From: Patella vulgata
Lineage: Eukaryota > Mollusca > Gastropoda > Patellidae
NCBI RefSeq assembly: GCF_932274485.2
Contig: NC_065886.2
Coordinates: 36,443,501 to 36,507,500, forward strand
DNA length: 64,000 nucleotides
Reading direction: 5' to 3'
Program-made: the position numbers and the translations under genes
Part shown: positions 42,026-52,684 of the stretch, in pieces
How the letters are laid out: each line of letters opens with the position of its first letter
How positions within the stretch are numbered: the first letter of the stretch is position 1
The notes under the pieces: model-generated
Database searches by the model: none
The model's input: the letters and a program-made list of their open reading frames with translations, nothing else
Told to the model about the DNA's origin: nothing

Positions 42026-42112
42026 GAAATCAAATGGGGTTTAAGGTGTTACTGTTCTGCACAGACTGAGTTAATGAAGACCTGCATACGCCGTACAGTG
42101 TGCTATGAGGAA
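42026..42112 (-). mobile_element. SINE family A, 3' end
   Basis: ACGAAATCAAATGGGGTTTA, CTGTTCTGCACAGACTGAG, ATGAAGACCTGCATACGCC, CAGTGTGCTATGAGGAAAT. Confidence 0.88.
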
Positions 42113-42394
42113 ATAACAGATTCAAATTGACTGACGAATCGTGATGAAGTTTACGTAAAATTGCAATAGACTGAAACCCAATCTGCCCCGTTGGACCGTC
42201 CCTGTAGAACTAAACAAATTAACTCCAATATCTGCCCCTTACTGTTGAAGTATGTATATATACACTACATATATAGATCAATATAGTGTAATCTAATACA
42301 AACAAAACCCTTCATAAGAACCACCTTGAGTAACCCAACACTTATGGTTGGTTCAATTTCAAGATGGTACTCCGAGGTCCGCGCTCTCAGTGCT

Positions 42395-42575
42395 TCTACC
42401 AATAGCCCGCGGTTAGGAATGTCCTTACACGCGTGAAAAGGGAATGAGAATTTTAATTGGTTATTGATTCTTGGCCGCTAATTAAGATTGGTCAATTTGT
42501 GTGGAGGTTAATGAACAGTTGATGAGTTTTTCCATCAATATTTATAAACAAACACCACACCTCTTCATCTTCATC
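42395..42575 (+). promoter_or_regulatory. CCAAT-rich, TATA-containing promoter-like region
   Basis: ACCAATAG (about 42399), TTTTAATTGGTTATTG (about 42453) and GATTGGTCAA (about 42487) are three CCAAT-type motifs in both orientations. TATAAA lies at 42543-42548 after ATCAATATT. A pyrimidine-rich stretch (CACCTCTTCATCTTC) lies where a start site would fall. No ATG occurs between there and 43065. The ORF at 43065 soon enters SINE sequence, so there is no gene to go with it. Confidence 0.3.
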
Positions 42576-42631
42576 ACATCATTAATCATTACCGTCAAAT
42601 TAATATCACACTGATAACCTTTTATTGATAA

Positions 42632-43057
42632 AACAGTCATCTCTATAGCAGAGTATCGTCAGCTGATAAAACACACAACAGCATCTCTACAACAGTGTAT
42701 CGTCAGCTGATAAAACACATAACAACATCTCTACAACAGAGTATTGTCAGTTAAGAAACACAGAACAACATCTCTACAACAGTGTATTGTCAGTTAAGAA
42801 ACACAGAACAACATCTCTACAACAGTGTATTGTCAGCTGATAAAACACACAATAACATCTCTACAACAGTTAATCGTCAGTTGATAAAACACATTATAAC
42901 AACATCTCTACAACAGTGTATTGTCAGTTAAGAAACACACAACAACATCTCTACAACAGATTATCGTCAGTTGATACAACACATTGCTACAACAGTTAAT
43001 CGTCACTTGATACAACACAAAACAACATCTCTACAACAGTGTATCCTCAACTGAAGA
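42632..43057. repeat. Minisatellite, about 41-47 bp unit
   Basis: About ten copies of AACAACATCTCTACAACAGT then GTATCGTCAGCTGATAAAAC and an ACAC end. A variant with GTCAGTTAAGAAACACAG alternates irregularly with the GATAAAACACAC form. Confidence 0.92.
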
Positions 43058-43149
43058 TACATACATGTATGGTTTTGAGATTCGTAATCAGTGGTTTCTG
43101 TTGAAATGTTCAGAGCAGATAGAAGGGTGCAACGGACGTTTTCTGAACT

Positions 43150-43383
43150 ACCGAGTCCGAGTGGCTCGACATATCTCTGACTCTAACCGAGAGGTCCCGG
43201 TTTTATTTCAGCGGGTTTCCCCTTATCGGTGTAACAATGGATTGCACGGAAAGGAACCCAAGACAGCTGGAATTCGCGAAATAAGAGTAGAACTTCCCCA
43301 CCCCACCCGTAGCACACATCATTATCCCGGTCGGTGCAGACAGGTGGGGCATTAAACTCCTTTTCATTTCATTCCATTTCTGT
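43150..43383 (+). mobile_element. SINE family A, decayed
   Basis: GAGTGGCTCGACATATCTCT (head remnant), CCGAGAGGTCCCGG, TTTCCCCTTATCGGTGTAAC, AGCTGGAATTCGCGAAATAA, CCCGGTCGGTGCAGACAGG, GGCATTAAACTCCTTTTCA. Central blocks are partly deleted. Confidence 0.78.
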
Positions 43384-43384
43384 C

Positions 43385-44340
43385 ATAAGACTTATAACAC
43401 ATCAAAGCTAACGAATGGCGTTTTCGTTTTGTCTCGGATTTACAATCTCGATTCTAACACATCAGCAATTTTTTTGTTTGCAAACCGGATGCATCTTTAA
43501 GGTTTCTTCTGACATGTCGCGTTGTACAAATGAAACCGCTCTATATCCCCACGGGGCGATCATCAACTTGAGCTAATTTCTTTAAATAAATTAAAAAAAT
43601 ATGTTGAATAAAACCATACATGTTTCACTCAATATGTAGCATAATTTAATATTAGAGAATTGTCTTTACAACGGGAATAGAATTCTTTACAACAAAACAC
43701 AACAGAATGTAGGCCATAATATAGCTACTTCCCTGTTATTGAATAACGATCACGTTTTGTAACATATACAGGTCAATTTTTCAAGTTAATGATAGAACGC
43801 TTTATAAGAAAATTAATCCGATTAATTGCATTTGATTTAATATCTATGACCAATTACAGAAAAAATAAGAAGTTACACCAAGATGCCTCTTTACAGCCGT
43901 CCTTTGAACAGTGACAGATCGACAAATATGTCGCAAAGTTTGCTATGCTATCACACTCACGGCAAATCGAAAATTTGTTGGGTTTTTTATTATTATTCTA
44001 ACGACCGCCAAAGTTCTAATTCCCCTTAAATATAAAAGTCTGTTCTCCGTGTGCACGTATCCTTTTAATTTAGATTTGGCATGTATAATAAAAACCATAT
44101 AAACCAGCTGCTATTTGATATCTGAAAACTCTTAATTCTAATCCTCGCCGACTCCTTGTCTTGTGGAGTCCAATAATTATAGACTTACAGCCAACTCAAT
44201 ATTGATGCCAATAGGTCAGCATAACTTCCGCGTCTTATTCTGTAAATGGTTAAGTTGTGTGTTTCCGGGTAGTACGAACTTATCACAGATGGCCTAGCAC
44301 CAAGCGCTTGGAGTGAACGAAAGAACACGAGTTCTGTAAA
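43385..44340. other. No recognised feature
   Basis: AT-rich, no repeats or frames of note. Confidence 0.4.
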
Positions 44341-44342
44341 TC

Positions 44343-44585
44343 ATTTTAATCTATACTAATATTTGTGACTGTCGTTTGATGGTCTTTTCAGAGTTGGCGG
44401 CTACACTAGGACTGTCCCGGAGCTTAAATTTAATATATAGGGTAGCTCGGACCGTGGAGTAACATAGGGCTGGTGGCGTTGGCCTACCGCTCCCGCTTTC
44501 TGAGTTATAGGCACAAGCCGTGCAGTGCCAGGTCATTCGCTAGTCTTTAATAATTTTGCGACCCGCTGCTAGCGACTCGCCGCGG
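44343..44585 (-). repeat. Dispersed repeat E
   Basis: The complement reads CGGGAGCGGTAGGCCAACGC, CACCAGCCCTATG, CACGGTCCGAGCTACCC, CGGGACAGTCCTAGTGTAG, matching 10190-10345 in order. It extends further upstream than the other copy, with GACTAGCG in common. Confidence 0.65.
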
Positions 44586-44741
44586 TTTGTGATGTATGAT
44601 CTACCTTATAAACCCGTTTCTATTGTTTATTTCCGGATAAAGTTAGCTGACCATGCTTATAACGAGTATGATACAAATAAGAAAATAGAATGGAAAGGGA
44701 ATACAAAGCTTTTAGCGTCTCTTCAATGCAATTCTTGGTCA

Positions 44742-44788
44742 TTTTGATGGTGCAGAAAGGTAGGATGTTAAACCCCGTTTCATTCATT
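44742..44788 (+). mobile_element. SINE family A, 3' end fragment
   Basis: GATGGTGCAGAAAGGTAGG, ATGTTAAACCCCGTTTCATT. It abuts the minus-strand AB element. Confidence 0.75.
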
Positions 44789-44925
44789 TTCGGACTAAGA
44801 TATTGTTATTATTCCATGATCATCACATTTCAACTGTCGTTGGTCATTTTACGTGGACTCCGGTGGCCGTCCCGTCTCAACGAACAGACAACATTTACAA
44901 CTCTGCACCACAGGCACTGCCCCTG
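44789..44925 (-). mobile_element. AB-type chimeric SINE fragment
   Basis: TTCGGACTAAGATATTG (B-like tail complement) followed by CAACTGTCGTTGGTCATTTT, ACGTGGAC, and GTCCCGTCTCAACGAAC (A-like body complement). Same join as at 32122 and 60775. Confidence 0.55.
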
Positions 44926-44926
44926 A

Positions 44927-45033
44927 TCTGTTTAATTATAGTGAGCAATATTCCAAGATGATTCTCGGAACACGACAAGATTCGACCTCGCGGCCCCAAC
45001 AACGCAAAAACTGTAATATTTGATGAATATTTT
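44927..45033. other. No recognised feature
   Basis: GAAAACACGACAAGATTCGACC-like text near 44970 is faintly SINE-like but cannot be assigned. Confidence 0.3.
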
Positions 45034-45034
45034 A

Positions 45035-45115
45035 TGTTTTGTACGCGATAATGCGTACAGCCGCCTGCTTAATCTCATAGATTTTCTGTGGGTACTTCAG
45101 CTTCTTTTTTTCTTT
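45035..45115 (+). mobile_element. SINE family B, variant core fragment
   Basis: TGTACGCGATAATGCG, CGCCTGCTTAATCTCATAGA, TTTTCTGTGGGTACTTCAGC. Shares the CTTAATCTC and GTACTTC(A/G)GCTT variants with the copy at 49065, so these two form a B subgroup. Confidence 0.6.
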
Positions 45116-45315
45116 TTATTTGGTTTAAATAACAGTAGCGGGCCGCCCGTCCAAAGTACATGTGACAATATACAATAACCATATAAAAATATTAATTATC
45201 ACATAGTTACAGAAATGAGTAAATCATATAAATTTATTAACTACATTATATCGCTACACAAGATAGTGTGTGTGATTCAGTAGCATTTCATATTTATTTG
45301 CAATTCAAATTATCT

Positions 45316-45572
45316 AGGGGGATGGGCGGCTAAATGGTTAACGCGTGGGCGTTGCATCATAAATTCTGCCATTGAGTCAAGTGTCGTGGTTTAGATGCCC
45401 CTGTTGTACGTGACAATGAGTAGGGTCGCCTGTCTAACTTCGTTGGTTTTTTCTCCTGGTCCCCTTGTTTCCTTCCTCTGCCAAAGACCCCTACGCGCAA
45501 GCAAATTAATGAAATAAAATTGAACCATGTTAGTCCCGAAATGACCTAGTTTGTGTTAAGTGGACGTTATAT
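45316..45572 (+). mobile_element. SINE family B, full length
   Basis: GGGATGGGCGGCTAAATGG, TTAACGCGTGGGCG, GGTTTAGATGCCCC, GACAATGAGTAGGGTCGCCT, GTTTCCTTCCTCTGCCAAAG, TACGCGCAAGCAAATTAATG, TTAGTCCCGAAATGACCTAG, AGTGGACGTTATATT. The CT tail is lost. Confidence 0.94.
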
Positions 45573-45574
45573 TT

Positions 45575-46760
45575 TCAATATGAGTTAATATGTTTTGTTG
45601 ACGTCAATCGCCCAATCAGAAGACCTGTATATATACTAAAGGTAATGCAAGACAAACTGTTTATGTTAAGTTATGGAATTGTGCTGAGGGGCAAAGAGGA
45701 TAGGGGAGGGGAGGAATGCATGTGTGAATGTGTGTGACCTGGCGGGGGGGGGGGGGGCGAGGGGTCCTACAACAATGCATCATCATGCTTAAAGTTAGTA
45801 TCACCCAAACTAGTAGACAATCTATGTTTGGGAGTTTATTTTAAACTGGAGAATATTAGAAGGGATCAGAACAAAACATAATATAATAATTAAATAAACG
45901 ACAAAAAAAAAACGATGCAAAAACCTTCAAGAGCAAACACAGTATTTAATGAAAAACATTTTCCAGATGCATTAATAAAATATAGTTCTACACTCATTAT
46001 TCTGTCAGTCTTGTTTAAAGAATAAACTCAGTTTCATAATCGTTTCCACACACACACAGAAAAAAAAAACACATCAGTATCGCGGTGGTGGCGAGGATCA
46101 ATAGAGTAACATTTGCTGCCTGTAAATTGATATGTTTGAAAGCGTATATAAAATACCCCAAGCCGTCAATACTTGAGTGTTGTTCTCTGGTGAATTGTGG
46201 GTCACGACAGTTGTAGTTGACAGCAATCGATCTGAATGCATGAAATATTGGTCAATCTTCTTAGCGGGTAGCCCTTCGCTCCGATCACTCATCCTCTCTA
46301 TCATCAGACATTATTCTCTCTTACTAACCCTTGATATCAACCTCAGATGATCTCTTCCGTATACATCATCATCGTTATTAACAGGAGTTATCCACAAAAA
46401 AATGATCCTAGCTGGTTTACTTGGCATTATAATTATACACTTCTAGAATTCAGCTCTATGGTAGCCATCTTCAGGAGTCCATCTTGGACGATTGATCTGG
46501 AAGGTTGAAGTGTCCTTCACGTTCACCTCATTACGGAATTATTCACCTTAAATTGAAGGTGCTACACTCCAAAAGATGGGGTTTATTGTTACCCCGAGTG
46601 GAAGTATCTATTCAACACGAATTCGGTCAAAACGATGTTGGACACTCAAATTGCGACATTTAAAGAACTCTTAATAGATATAGGATGATTTGAGTTCAAA
46701 TCCAGCATTAAAATAGGGAAAAAACGGTTCCGGAGTTCATCAAATTCAAATTTACAACTA
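45575..46760. other. No recognised feature
   Basis: Contains a G run near 45743-45757 and an A run near 46060. A 68-codon minus frame (46098-46304) is unrecognised. Confidence 0.4.
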
Positions 46761-46761
46761 T

Positions 46762-46892
46762 CTATGAAATGAAATAAAATGGAGTTTACCGTCTTAGTTT
46801 TCTTCACCGATTGTGCGAATGAAGACAGGCATACGGCTTGTAGTGTGCTAATGAAGACATACGCCATGCAGTGTGCTAATGGAATTTCCTCT
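46762..46892 (-). mobile_element. SINE family A, 3' end with internal duplication
   Basis: ATGAAATAAAATGGAGTTTA, CCGATTGTGCGAATGAAGAC, then GTGTGCTAATGAAGACATAC, GCCATGCAGTGTGCTAATGG. The AATGAAGACNNNCATACG to GTGTGCTA segment is present twice. Confidence 0.85.
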
Positions 46893-46929
46893 GTATCACC
46901 CCTTTTATTAATTATATATGTAAACTTCA

Positions 46930-47203
46930 GAGAGAGGGAGAGAGAGAGAGAGAGAGAGAGATGGGGTTTAATGTCCACTCGTCACAAACTAGGTCATTTC
47001 GGGACTAACATATGATTTAAATTTATTTCAATAATTCGCTTTCGCGTAGGGGACCCGGAGAAAATCCACAAGATTGGACAGACGACCCTACTCCTTGTCA
47101 CGTACAACCGGGGATTCGAAACCACGCCAGTTGACTCAGTGACAGGCTTTATGATACAGCACGCACGTGCTAACAATTCGACCATCCAACCCCCAACTTC
47201 ATT
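46930..47203 (-). mobile_element. SINE family B, near full length
   Basis: GA run (tail complement), ATGGGGTTTAATGTCCACTC, GGTCATTTCGGGACTAAC, ATTCGCTTTCGCGTAGGGG, ACCCGGAGAAAATCCACAAG, GGGGATTCGAAACCACGCC, CGACCATCCAACCCCC. AACTTCA at 46923-46929 and 47195-47201 is a likely target-site duplication. Confidence 0.94.
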
Positions 47204-47207
47204 TAGA

Positions 47208-47525
47208 CTAAGGGGTTGAGTGGTCAAATAGTTTAACGCGTGCACTTTGGATCATAAGGTCTGTCATATTGAGTCAAGTGGTTTGGATTCTCCGCTTGTA
47301 CGGGACAAGGAGTAGAGTCGCTTGTCAGATTTCGTGGGTTTTCTCCGGTTTCCTCCAACAGCTTAAGACCCCTACGCGGAAGCGAAATATTGAAATTTGA
47401 TTTAACAATATGTGAGTCCCGAAATGAACTAGTTTGTGTTGAATGGACATTAAACTCTCTCTCTCTCTCTCTTCCCCCTCTCTCTCTATCTCTCTTTCTC
47501 TCTCTCTCTTTCTCGTTTTCTCTCT
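47208..47525 (+). mobile_element. SINE family B with long CT tail
   Basis: GGGGTTGAGTGGTCAAATAG, TTTAACGCGTGCAC, GATTCTCCGCTTG, TTTCGTGGGTTTTCTCCGG, CCTACGCGGAAGCGAAATAT, AGTCCCGAAATGAACTAG, AATGGACATTAAACTC and about 65 bp of CT-rich tail. Head to head with the preceding minus copy. Confidence 0.94.
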
Positions 47526-47693
47526 CATATTTAGGCTAACTGTTATATTTTGTCATATTGTGTGTTTATTTATCTGTAACAATACATTTTCAGACTGTGA
47601 ACATTTCCTATTCCGGCCTTAATATTAGTAGAATCTATAATTAAAGGACGTCAATTAATTACCCGCAACGGATAAAAATAAAATCAATTAAAA

Positions 47694-47884
47694 CACAAGC
47701 ATTGTTTTAGAGTTCTGTATAAATGTATGTGTTGTTGATAATGATTGAAGCACAGCCATTGTTTTACATTTCTATAATTGTCTTCTTTGAAAAGACAGCC
47801 GTTATTTTAGAGTTCTATATAATTGTGTATTGGTAATGATATAAAAACAGCCATTGTTTTAGAGTTCTATAAATGTATACAGTA
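47694..47884. repeat. Minisatellite, about 58-65 bp unit
   Basis: Three to four copies of CAGCCATTGTTTTAGAGTTC then TATATAAATGTAT and a TTGGTAATGAT part. Confidence 0.85.
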
Positions 47885-48124
47885 GATTAGATTAACAAAC
47901 ACTATTATCGTGTTGTAGGTGCATCAAATTATATGTAAATACTGGTACAGTAGTTTCCCATTCCTCGAGAGACGATATTCATTGTGATAAATCTATTTAT
48001 TAGACATTTTAAAAAGTTCTATTATATGATTACAACAAAGTAATGGCGTGCCAAGTGTTGAAATGTAGCAGAATAGTCACACAAGTACTATTTACCATGT
48101 GCTATACAATGTGTGGAAAACACA
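47885..48124. other. No recognised feature
   Basis: AT-rich linker between two arrays. Confidence 0.35.
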
Positions 48125-48592
48125 ATAATTGCGATTCTAGGATCGTGTAAAACTGCCTAAAATTAATTCCAATAATAGCGATTCAAGGACCGTGTAAAAC
48201 TTCTTAAAATTAACTCCAATAATAGCGATTCTAGGACCGTGTAAAACTGCTTTACATTATTCTAATAATAGCGATTCAAGGACCTTGCAAAACTGCTTAA
48301 CATTAAATGCAATAATAGCGATTGGGCCATACGTTTTCCGGTTGTTTTCCGGTGTTTTCTGGTATATAGTATTGCCGTAGCGATTCTAGGACCATGTAAA
48401 ACTGCTTAACATTAATTCTAATAATAGCGATTCTAGGACCGTGTAAAACTGTTAATAACAATTCCAGAACCGTGTTAAACTGCTTAATATTAACGACAAT
48501 AATAGCGATTCCAGGACGGTATAAAACAGTAAAAAACAATAATAGCGATTCTACTTCTATGACCAAGCAAAGCCGTTAAAAATTAACCTCGA
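48125..48592. repeat. Minisatellite, about 47-50 bp unit
   Basis: About nine copies of AATAATAGCGATTCTAGGAC then CGTGTAAAACTGCTTAACAT and TAATTCC. A unit near 48320-48370 is interrupted by GTTTTCCGGTTGTTTTCCGG. Confidence 0.92.
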
Positions 48593-48593
48593 T

Positions 48594-49060
48594 CGACCGA
48601 ACAGAATTAAAAATTATAGGAATCAATCACTAACTGATAATTCGATTTAAATGATCCGAAATTACCATTAACTTTTTCTTTAATCCATTTTTATCGTCAA
48701 TCAATGTTAACGACAGATTTCCACTGATTTTAACCCAATACCCATGTCATCGAAAATGCAGGAAGCATGTTTCCGATGCAATCAGATAATCCTTAATGTT
48801 TTATTTCGCTCATTGTTAATTCAATGCAACTTTCTATGAAACAACTCGCTTCTGTAACCATAATACCAGGCAATCTATTCCAAATCTCCCGAGGCTTAGA
48901 TGACATCGTTACATTTGGTTTCCCTCTGTGTGGTCATTTTCTCCAAATAGCATGTTTCCTTTTTTATCTAATGATCTTAGTTTGAGAGATTTAGAATAAA
49001 AGAATAGCAGAATATTCCTGTAATGCGAGATATTCCACCACTAGCTAAAAAGGCGCTTCC
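48594..49060. other. No recognised feature
   Basis: AT-rich, nothing supportable. Confidence 0.4.
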
Positions 49061-49064
49061 TTGA

Positions 49065-49192
49065 ACGTGCCTTGTACGTGGTAATGAGAATAGTCGCCTA
49101 CTTAATCTCGTGGGTTTTCTCTATAGGTACTTCGGCTTTTTCCCACTGCTAAAGACCGCTCCACGCAAACCCTCTCTCTATCTCTCTATCTT
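49065..49192 (+). mobile_element. SINE family B, variant, lacks head
   Basis: TTGTACGTGGTAATGAG, GTCGCCTACTTAATCTCGTG, GGTTTTCTCTATAGGTACTT, CCCACTGCTAAAGACCGC, CACGCAAACC, then a CT-rich tail. The GAATTATTG to CCGAAATGACC part is missing. Belongs with 45035. Confidence 0.8.
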
Positions 49193-49221
49193 TATGCACT
49201 TTATATCAATGGCTGGGATTA

Positions 49222-49285
49222 TAGAGGGTATGCCCAGTTGATACAGACAAGTAGGACGTTAAACCTGACTTTATTTCAAAGCTCT
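49222..49285 (+). mobile_element. SINE family A, 3' end fragment
   Basis: GGGTATGCCCAGTTGATACA, GACAAGTAGGACGTTAAACC, TGACTTTATTTCA. It follows a B tail. Confidence 0.75.
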
Positions 49286-49469
49286 CATACCGATTTCGGA
49301 ACGCTTTAAGTAGCGAGGTTACTTTGGTGAAAGTTTTATGTTGATAAATTAATTAAATGTGTGGTGAATGGTTATGTCATAAATTATTAACGGAATCAAT
49401 CCTATACACGCCATTAATGGTCAGTTAATTGGCGAGTAGCTGTTATAGATATACATAATTCAATCAAGT

Positions 49470-49890
49470 ACCTCCGTTAGAACAAACATCCCTTCCCGAG
49501 TAAAGGCTGTACAGTGCGTTGAAACTAACATATCTTTTCCAGGTAAAAGGTGTACAGTGCGTTAAAACTAACAGTCCTTCCCGAGTAAAGATTGTACAGT
49601 GCGTTGAAACTAACATTCCTTCCCGAGTAAAGATTGTACAGTGCGTTATAACTAACATTCCTTCCCGAGTAAAAGCTGTAGACAGTGCGTTAAAACTAAC
49701 ATTCCTTCCCGAATAAAGGTTTACAGTGCGTCATAACTGATATTCCTTCCCAGTTAAAGGCTGTACAGTGCCTTAAAACTGACATTCTTTCTCGAGTAAA
49801 TGTTGTACAGAGCGCTAAAACAAACATTCCTTCCCGATTAAAGGCTGTACAGTGCGTTATAACTAACATTCCTCCCGAGTACAAACATTC
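49470..49890. repeat. Minisatellite, about 42-46 bp unit
   Basis: About nine copies of ACATTCCTTCCCGAGTAAAG then GCTGTACAGTGCGTTAAAAC and TA. Frames on both strands (49464-49983) are open because the unit has few stops. Confidence 0.93.
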
Positions 49891-49894
49891 CGCT

Positions 49895-51645
49895 ATTCCA
49901 CATAAAGCCAGCGGAATTCTATCCGCATTGATGATACAAAACATCAATCTACTGTAAGTTAAACTGGCTACAAAATCTGCCACTTTCCGACTAGCATATC
50001 AGCGGGAACGGACATTAATCCTTTAATTGATTTATTCTTTTGAATATTCATTTCCCATTCTTCCCTTTTGTTTTAAATAGAGGAATGTAACTAGAGTACA
50101 CGAGTTAAGGTTGTCTGTATTGTAAGGAATTATTTTTATTTAATTAGCGGTATTAAAGTCCCGATGGGTCATTTTATGAAATAGTAATCCCTTGCAAAAC
50201 GAATCTTTTAACACGAATGTTCTGTATCTAAAAAGTTATGTTGAATTGAGATTTCATCGATTTATGCTGCTCGCTCCTCGCTCTGTAATAATCCCGCCGC
50301 GATTCTGTTGTATGCGAACAAAAATGGTAGTCCTTTTTTAAATCCGGTATTTTGATTATTCTTTCTTAATTAAGTGTTAAATAATCTATCTGGGTACATA
50401 TTAGCGTGGACTAAGCCGTGAGAAATTTGATATTTTAGCGGAAAATGCAAATGACGCATCTTTACTTTAGGGATTGACGAAATCCGGTCAGTGGGATAAC
50501 GAGTGGTTCACCTTGAACCCAACATTCGATAGTACTTTGTATTTTGTAAGAAATTATTATCACCTCACACGAAACTACAGTCCTCAACGTGAATTACCAC
50601 CTCACCCGGCCTTGAATTATAGGCTTACACAGTACTAGAATCATTACAGAAAAGAAATAATGATTTATTATAATTCAAAATGTATCATAATGGACTTTTA
50701 TCACATCTAAAAGTTTATACATTTACAATAGAATGAATAATTTAACACTTGGTCTAATAAACATAACCTGTACATACTCGTATAATGGTTCATGTAGATC
50801 GCAATGATTTAAACTCGTCCAACAAAAGAACCTACACTGGCAAATCAGTGCCGGATTTAGATGAAGTGTCCTAGGTTATTTCACTTATGTGGCCGCGCTA
50901 ATCCCCTACCCCCAAGACTAGATGAAGGTGAATGTGTTTTTTTAAAGGAGTTAAACCCCTGACTCAAAATTAGCCATAATATTTTCAATTAAAAAAACAC
51001 ATTAGAATTCAACATTGGTCCATTTCAATCAATATTGGTGTTGTTATCTTGCCATGAAAAAACTGGATCATAATATCCAATATCCAGGACACAATGGAAA
51101 TTTTATGATCAGTACATGAGTCTGGTATGCTATGGTTTTGGGCCCCATTTGTTATGAACAAAGAAAACATATCCTACAAGACAATGCGGAGATAGTTAGT
51201 AATGGATGGTTCAATCATTATAATACAAACACCCGTGTGCAATAGACTAAGCGGGTGTAAAACGATTGTCGTTCAATTTGGACTGTTCACATATTTCACC
51301 GAACATAATTGATTAAAAATTTCAATATATCTTTTTTTAAAAAATACCAATCATTTTATATACATTCATATTACATTAATATATATATCTTTAGACTCGT
51401 TTTCGTCTATTTTAAGGTTCCATAGGCTAGAGCTATACTCCCTTTAAATACAGCTGAGCAAAACCAAGGATGATGACGGATATTTAGTGCGTGTAAGAAA
51501 GGCTTATAACAATGTAAAAATATTATGCTTCTAGACCTTGGGGTCCTGGGCTTCAGTCTTTGACCAATCGAACTGCCCGATTCTTGTTGACGTTTCTCAC
51601 TTCCTGTTTCAATCGATGGCGAGATGATCTTGTTTTTGGGTGGTA
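49895..51645. other. No recognised feature
   Basis: AT-rich. TTAAAGGAG near 50943 and CTCCCTTTAA near 51437 could be ends of another TTAA element, but the inverted match stops after about nine bases. A slightly GC-richer patch (CTCGCTCCTCGCTCTG) lies near 50270. Confidence 0.4.
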
Positions 51646-51647
51646 TT

Positions 51648-51742
51648 TTAATCCGTTTGAAATAAAATTAAACCATATGTTAGTCACGAAATTACCTAGT
51701 TTGTGTCGAGTGGACGTTTATCTCTCTCTCTCTCTCTCTCAT
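51648..51742 (+). mobile_element. SINE family B, 3' end
   Basis: TTTGAAATAAAATTAAACC, ATATGTTAGTCACGAAATTA, CCTAGTTTGTGTCGAGTGG, ACGTTTATCTCTCTC with a 22-bp CT run. Confidence 0.92.
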
Positions 51743-51744
51743 TG

Positions 51745-52425
51745 ATTGTTCCCACACCATCCTTATTATGTATAATAACCAACAATTCATCAAATGAACC
51801 CTTTCCAGTCTCCAGAAATCCTGGTACTCATAAAGCTTGGATAAGGTGCAACAAACGCTCTGTAGTCGAGCATCATGAATTGAATCACGCAATGTCGAAA
51901 AATAATCACGAATGTACCAAGAATCTTCTCTGGTAGACCAAGATAATGTCTTTGGCTCTATTTTACGGCCGTTTAATACCAGACAAAAACGTGATGTCAT
52001 TACTGTTAGTTCGCATTGTTATATAATTACGCTCCCGTGTAGGCGATGATAGGTCGTGCGACCAGGATACGAGTCTACGATCTGCTTCCACCCTGACTGG
52101 GTTCATTTATTTTCTGTTCGACCAAGTTTTACACATCATAATTTAACCAGTGTGCTTATAAAATAAAATATCTTGATTTATCAAAATGTATATCCATATT
52201 AAATTTGCTGCGGCTTATTATTGGGAAAGGACATTGGCAAGTCCTTTAATACTAATTTAACTAATTGAAAAAATGTTCACGTTCCTCGATCTCTCCAACC
52301 CCACCCAACCCTCTAAAATCTTACACACAATTATGTATGACCTATCAAACATGTTGGTTTGAAGTTTAAATGGACAATGCTGTTTAATTTGAATCGTGTA
52401 TTATTTGTACTAAAATAATATCCCC
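51745..52425. other. No recognised feature
   Basis: AT-rich; open frames on both strands (51692-52000) overlap the SINE CT tail and look incidental. Confidence 0.4.
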
Positions 52426-52426
52426 A

Positions 52427-52683
52427 CTTTCTGTGGAGGGTGGATAATGGCCGAATGATTTAACGCGTGCACGCTAAATCATAAGGTCTGTCATTGAGTC
52501 AAGCGGTGTGGTTTCGATTCCCCGCTTGTACGTGACAAGAAATATGTTAGCCTGTCCAACCTCGTGGGTTTTTATCGGGGTCCTCCGGTTTCCTCACACT
52601 GCACAAGTGAACTTTGAAATAAAATTGAATCATATGTTAGTCCCGGAATGACCTAAGGCTTATCTCTGTCGCTTTCTGTGGAG
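52427..52683 (+). mobile_element. SINE family B with perfect target-site duplication
   Basis: CTTTCTGTGGAG at 52427-52438 recurs at 52672-52683. Between them are GGTGGATAATGGCCGAATGA, TTTAACGCGTGCACG, GGTTTCGATTCCCCGC, CCTGTCCAACCTCGTGGG, GGTCCTCCGGTTTCCTC and TTAGTCCCGGAATGACCTAA. The tail ends at CTTATCTCTGTCG without GACGTTAAAC. Confidence 0.95.
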
Positions 52684-52684
52684 A

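Noticed and set aside
42632-43057. Regularly spaced repeats that could suggest a CRISPR-like array
   Set aside because: Units are directly adjacent with no unique spacers, and the setting is animal DNA. They are minisatellites.
43065-43355. 96-codon frame downstream of the CCAAT/TATA cluster
   Set aside because: From about 43150 it translates a decayed SINE A, so it cannot be the product of that promoter-like region.
50943-51444. A further TTAA element between TTAAAGGAG and CTCCCTTTAA
   Set aside because: The inverted match stops after about nine bases and no internal symmetry supports it.
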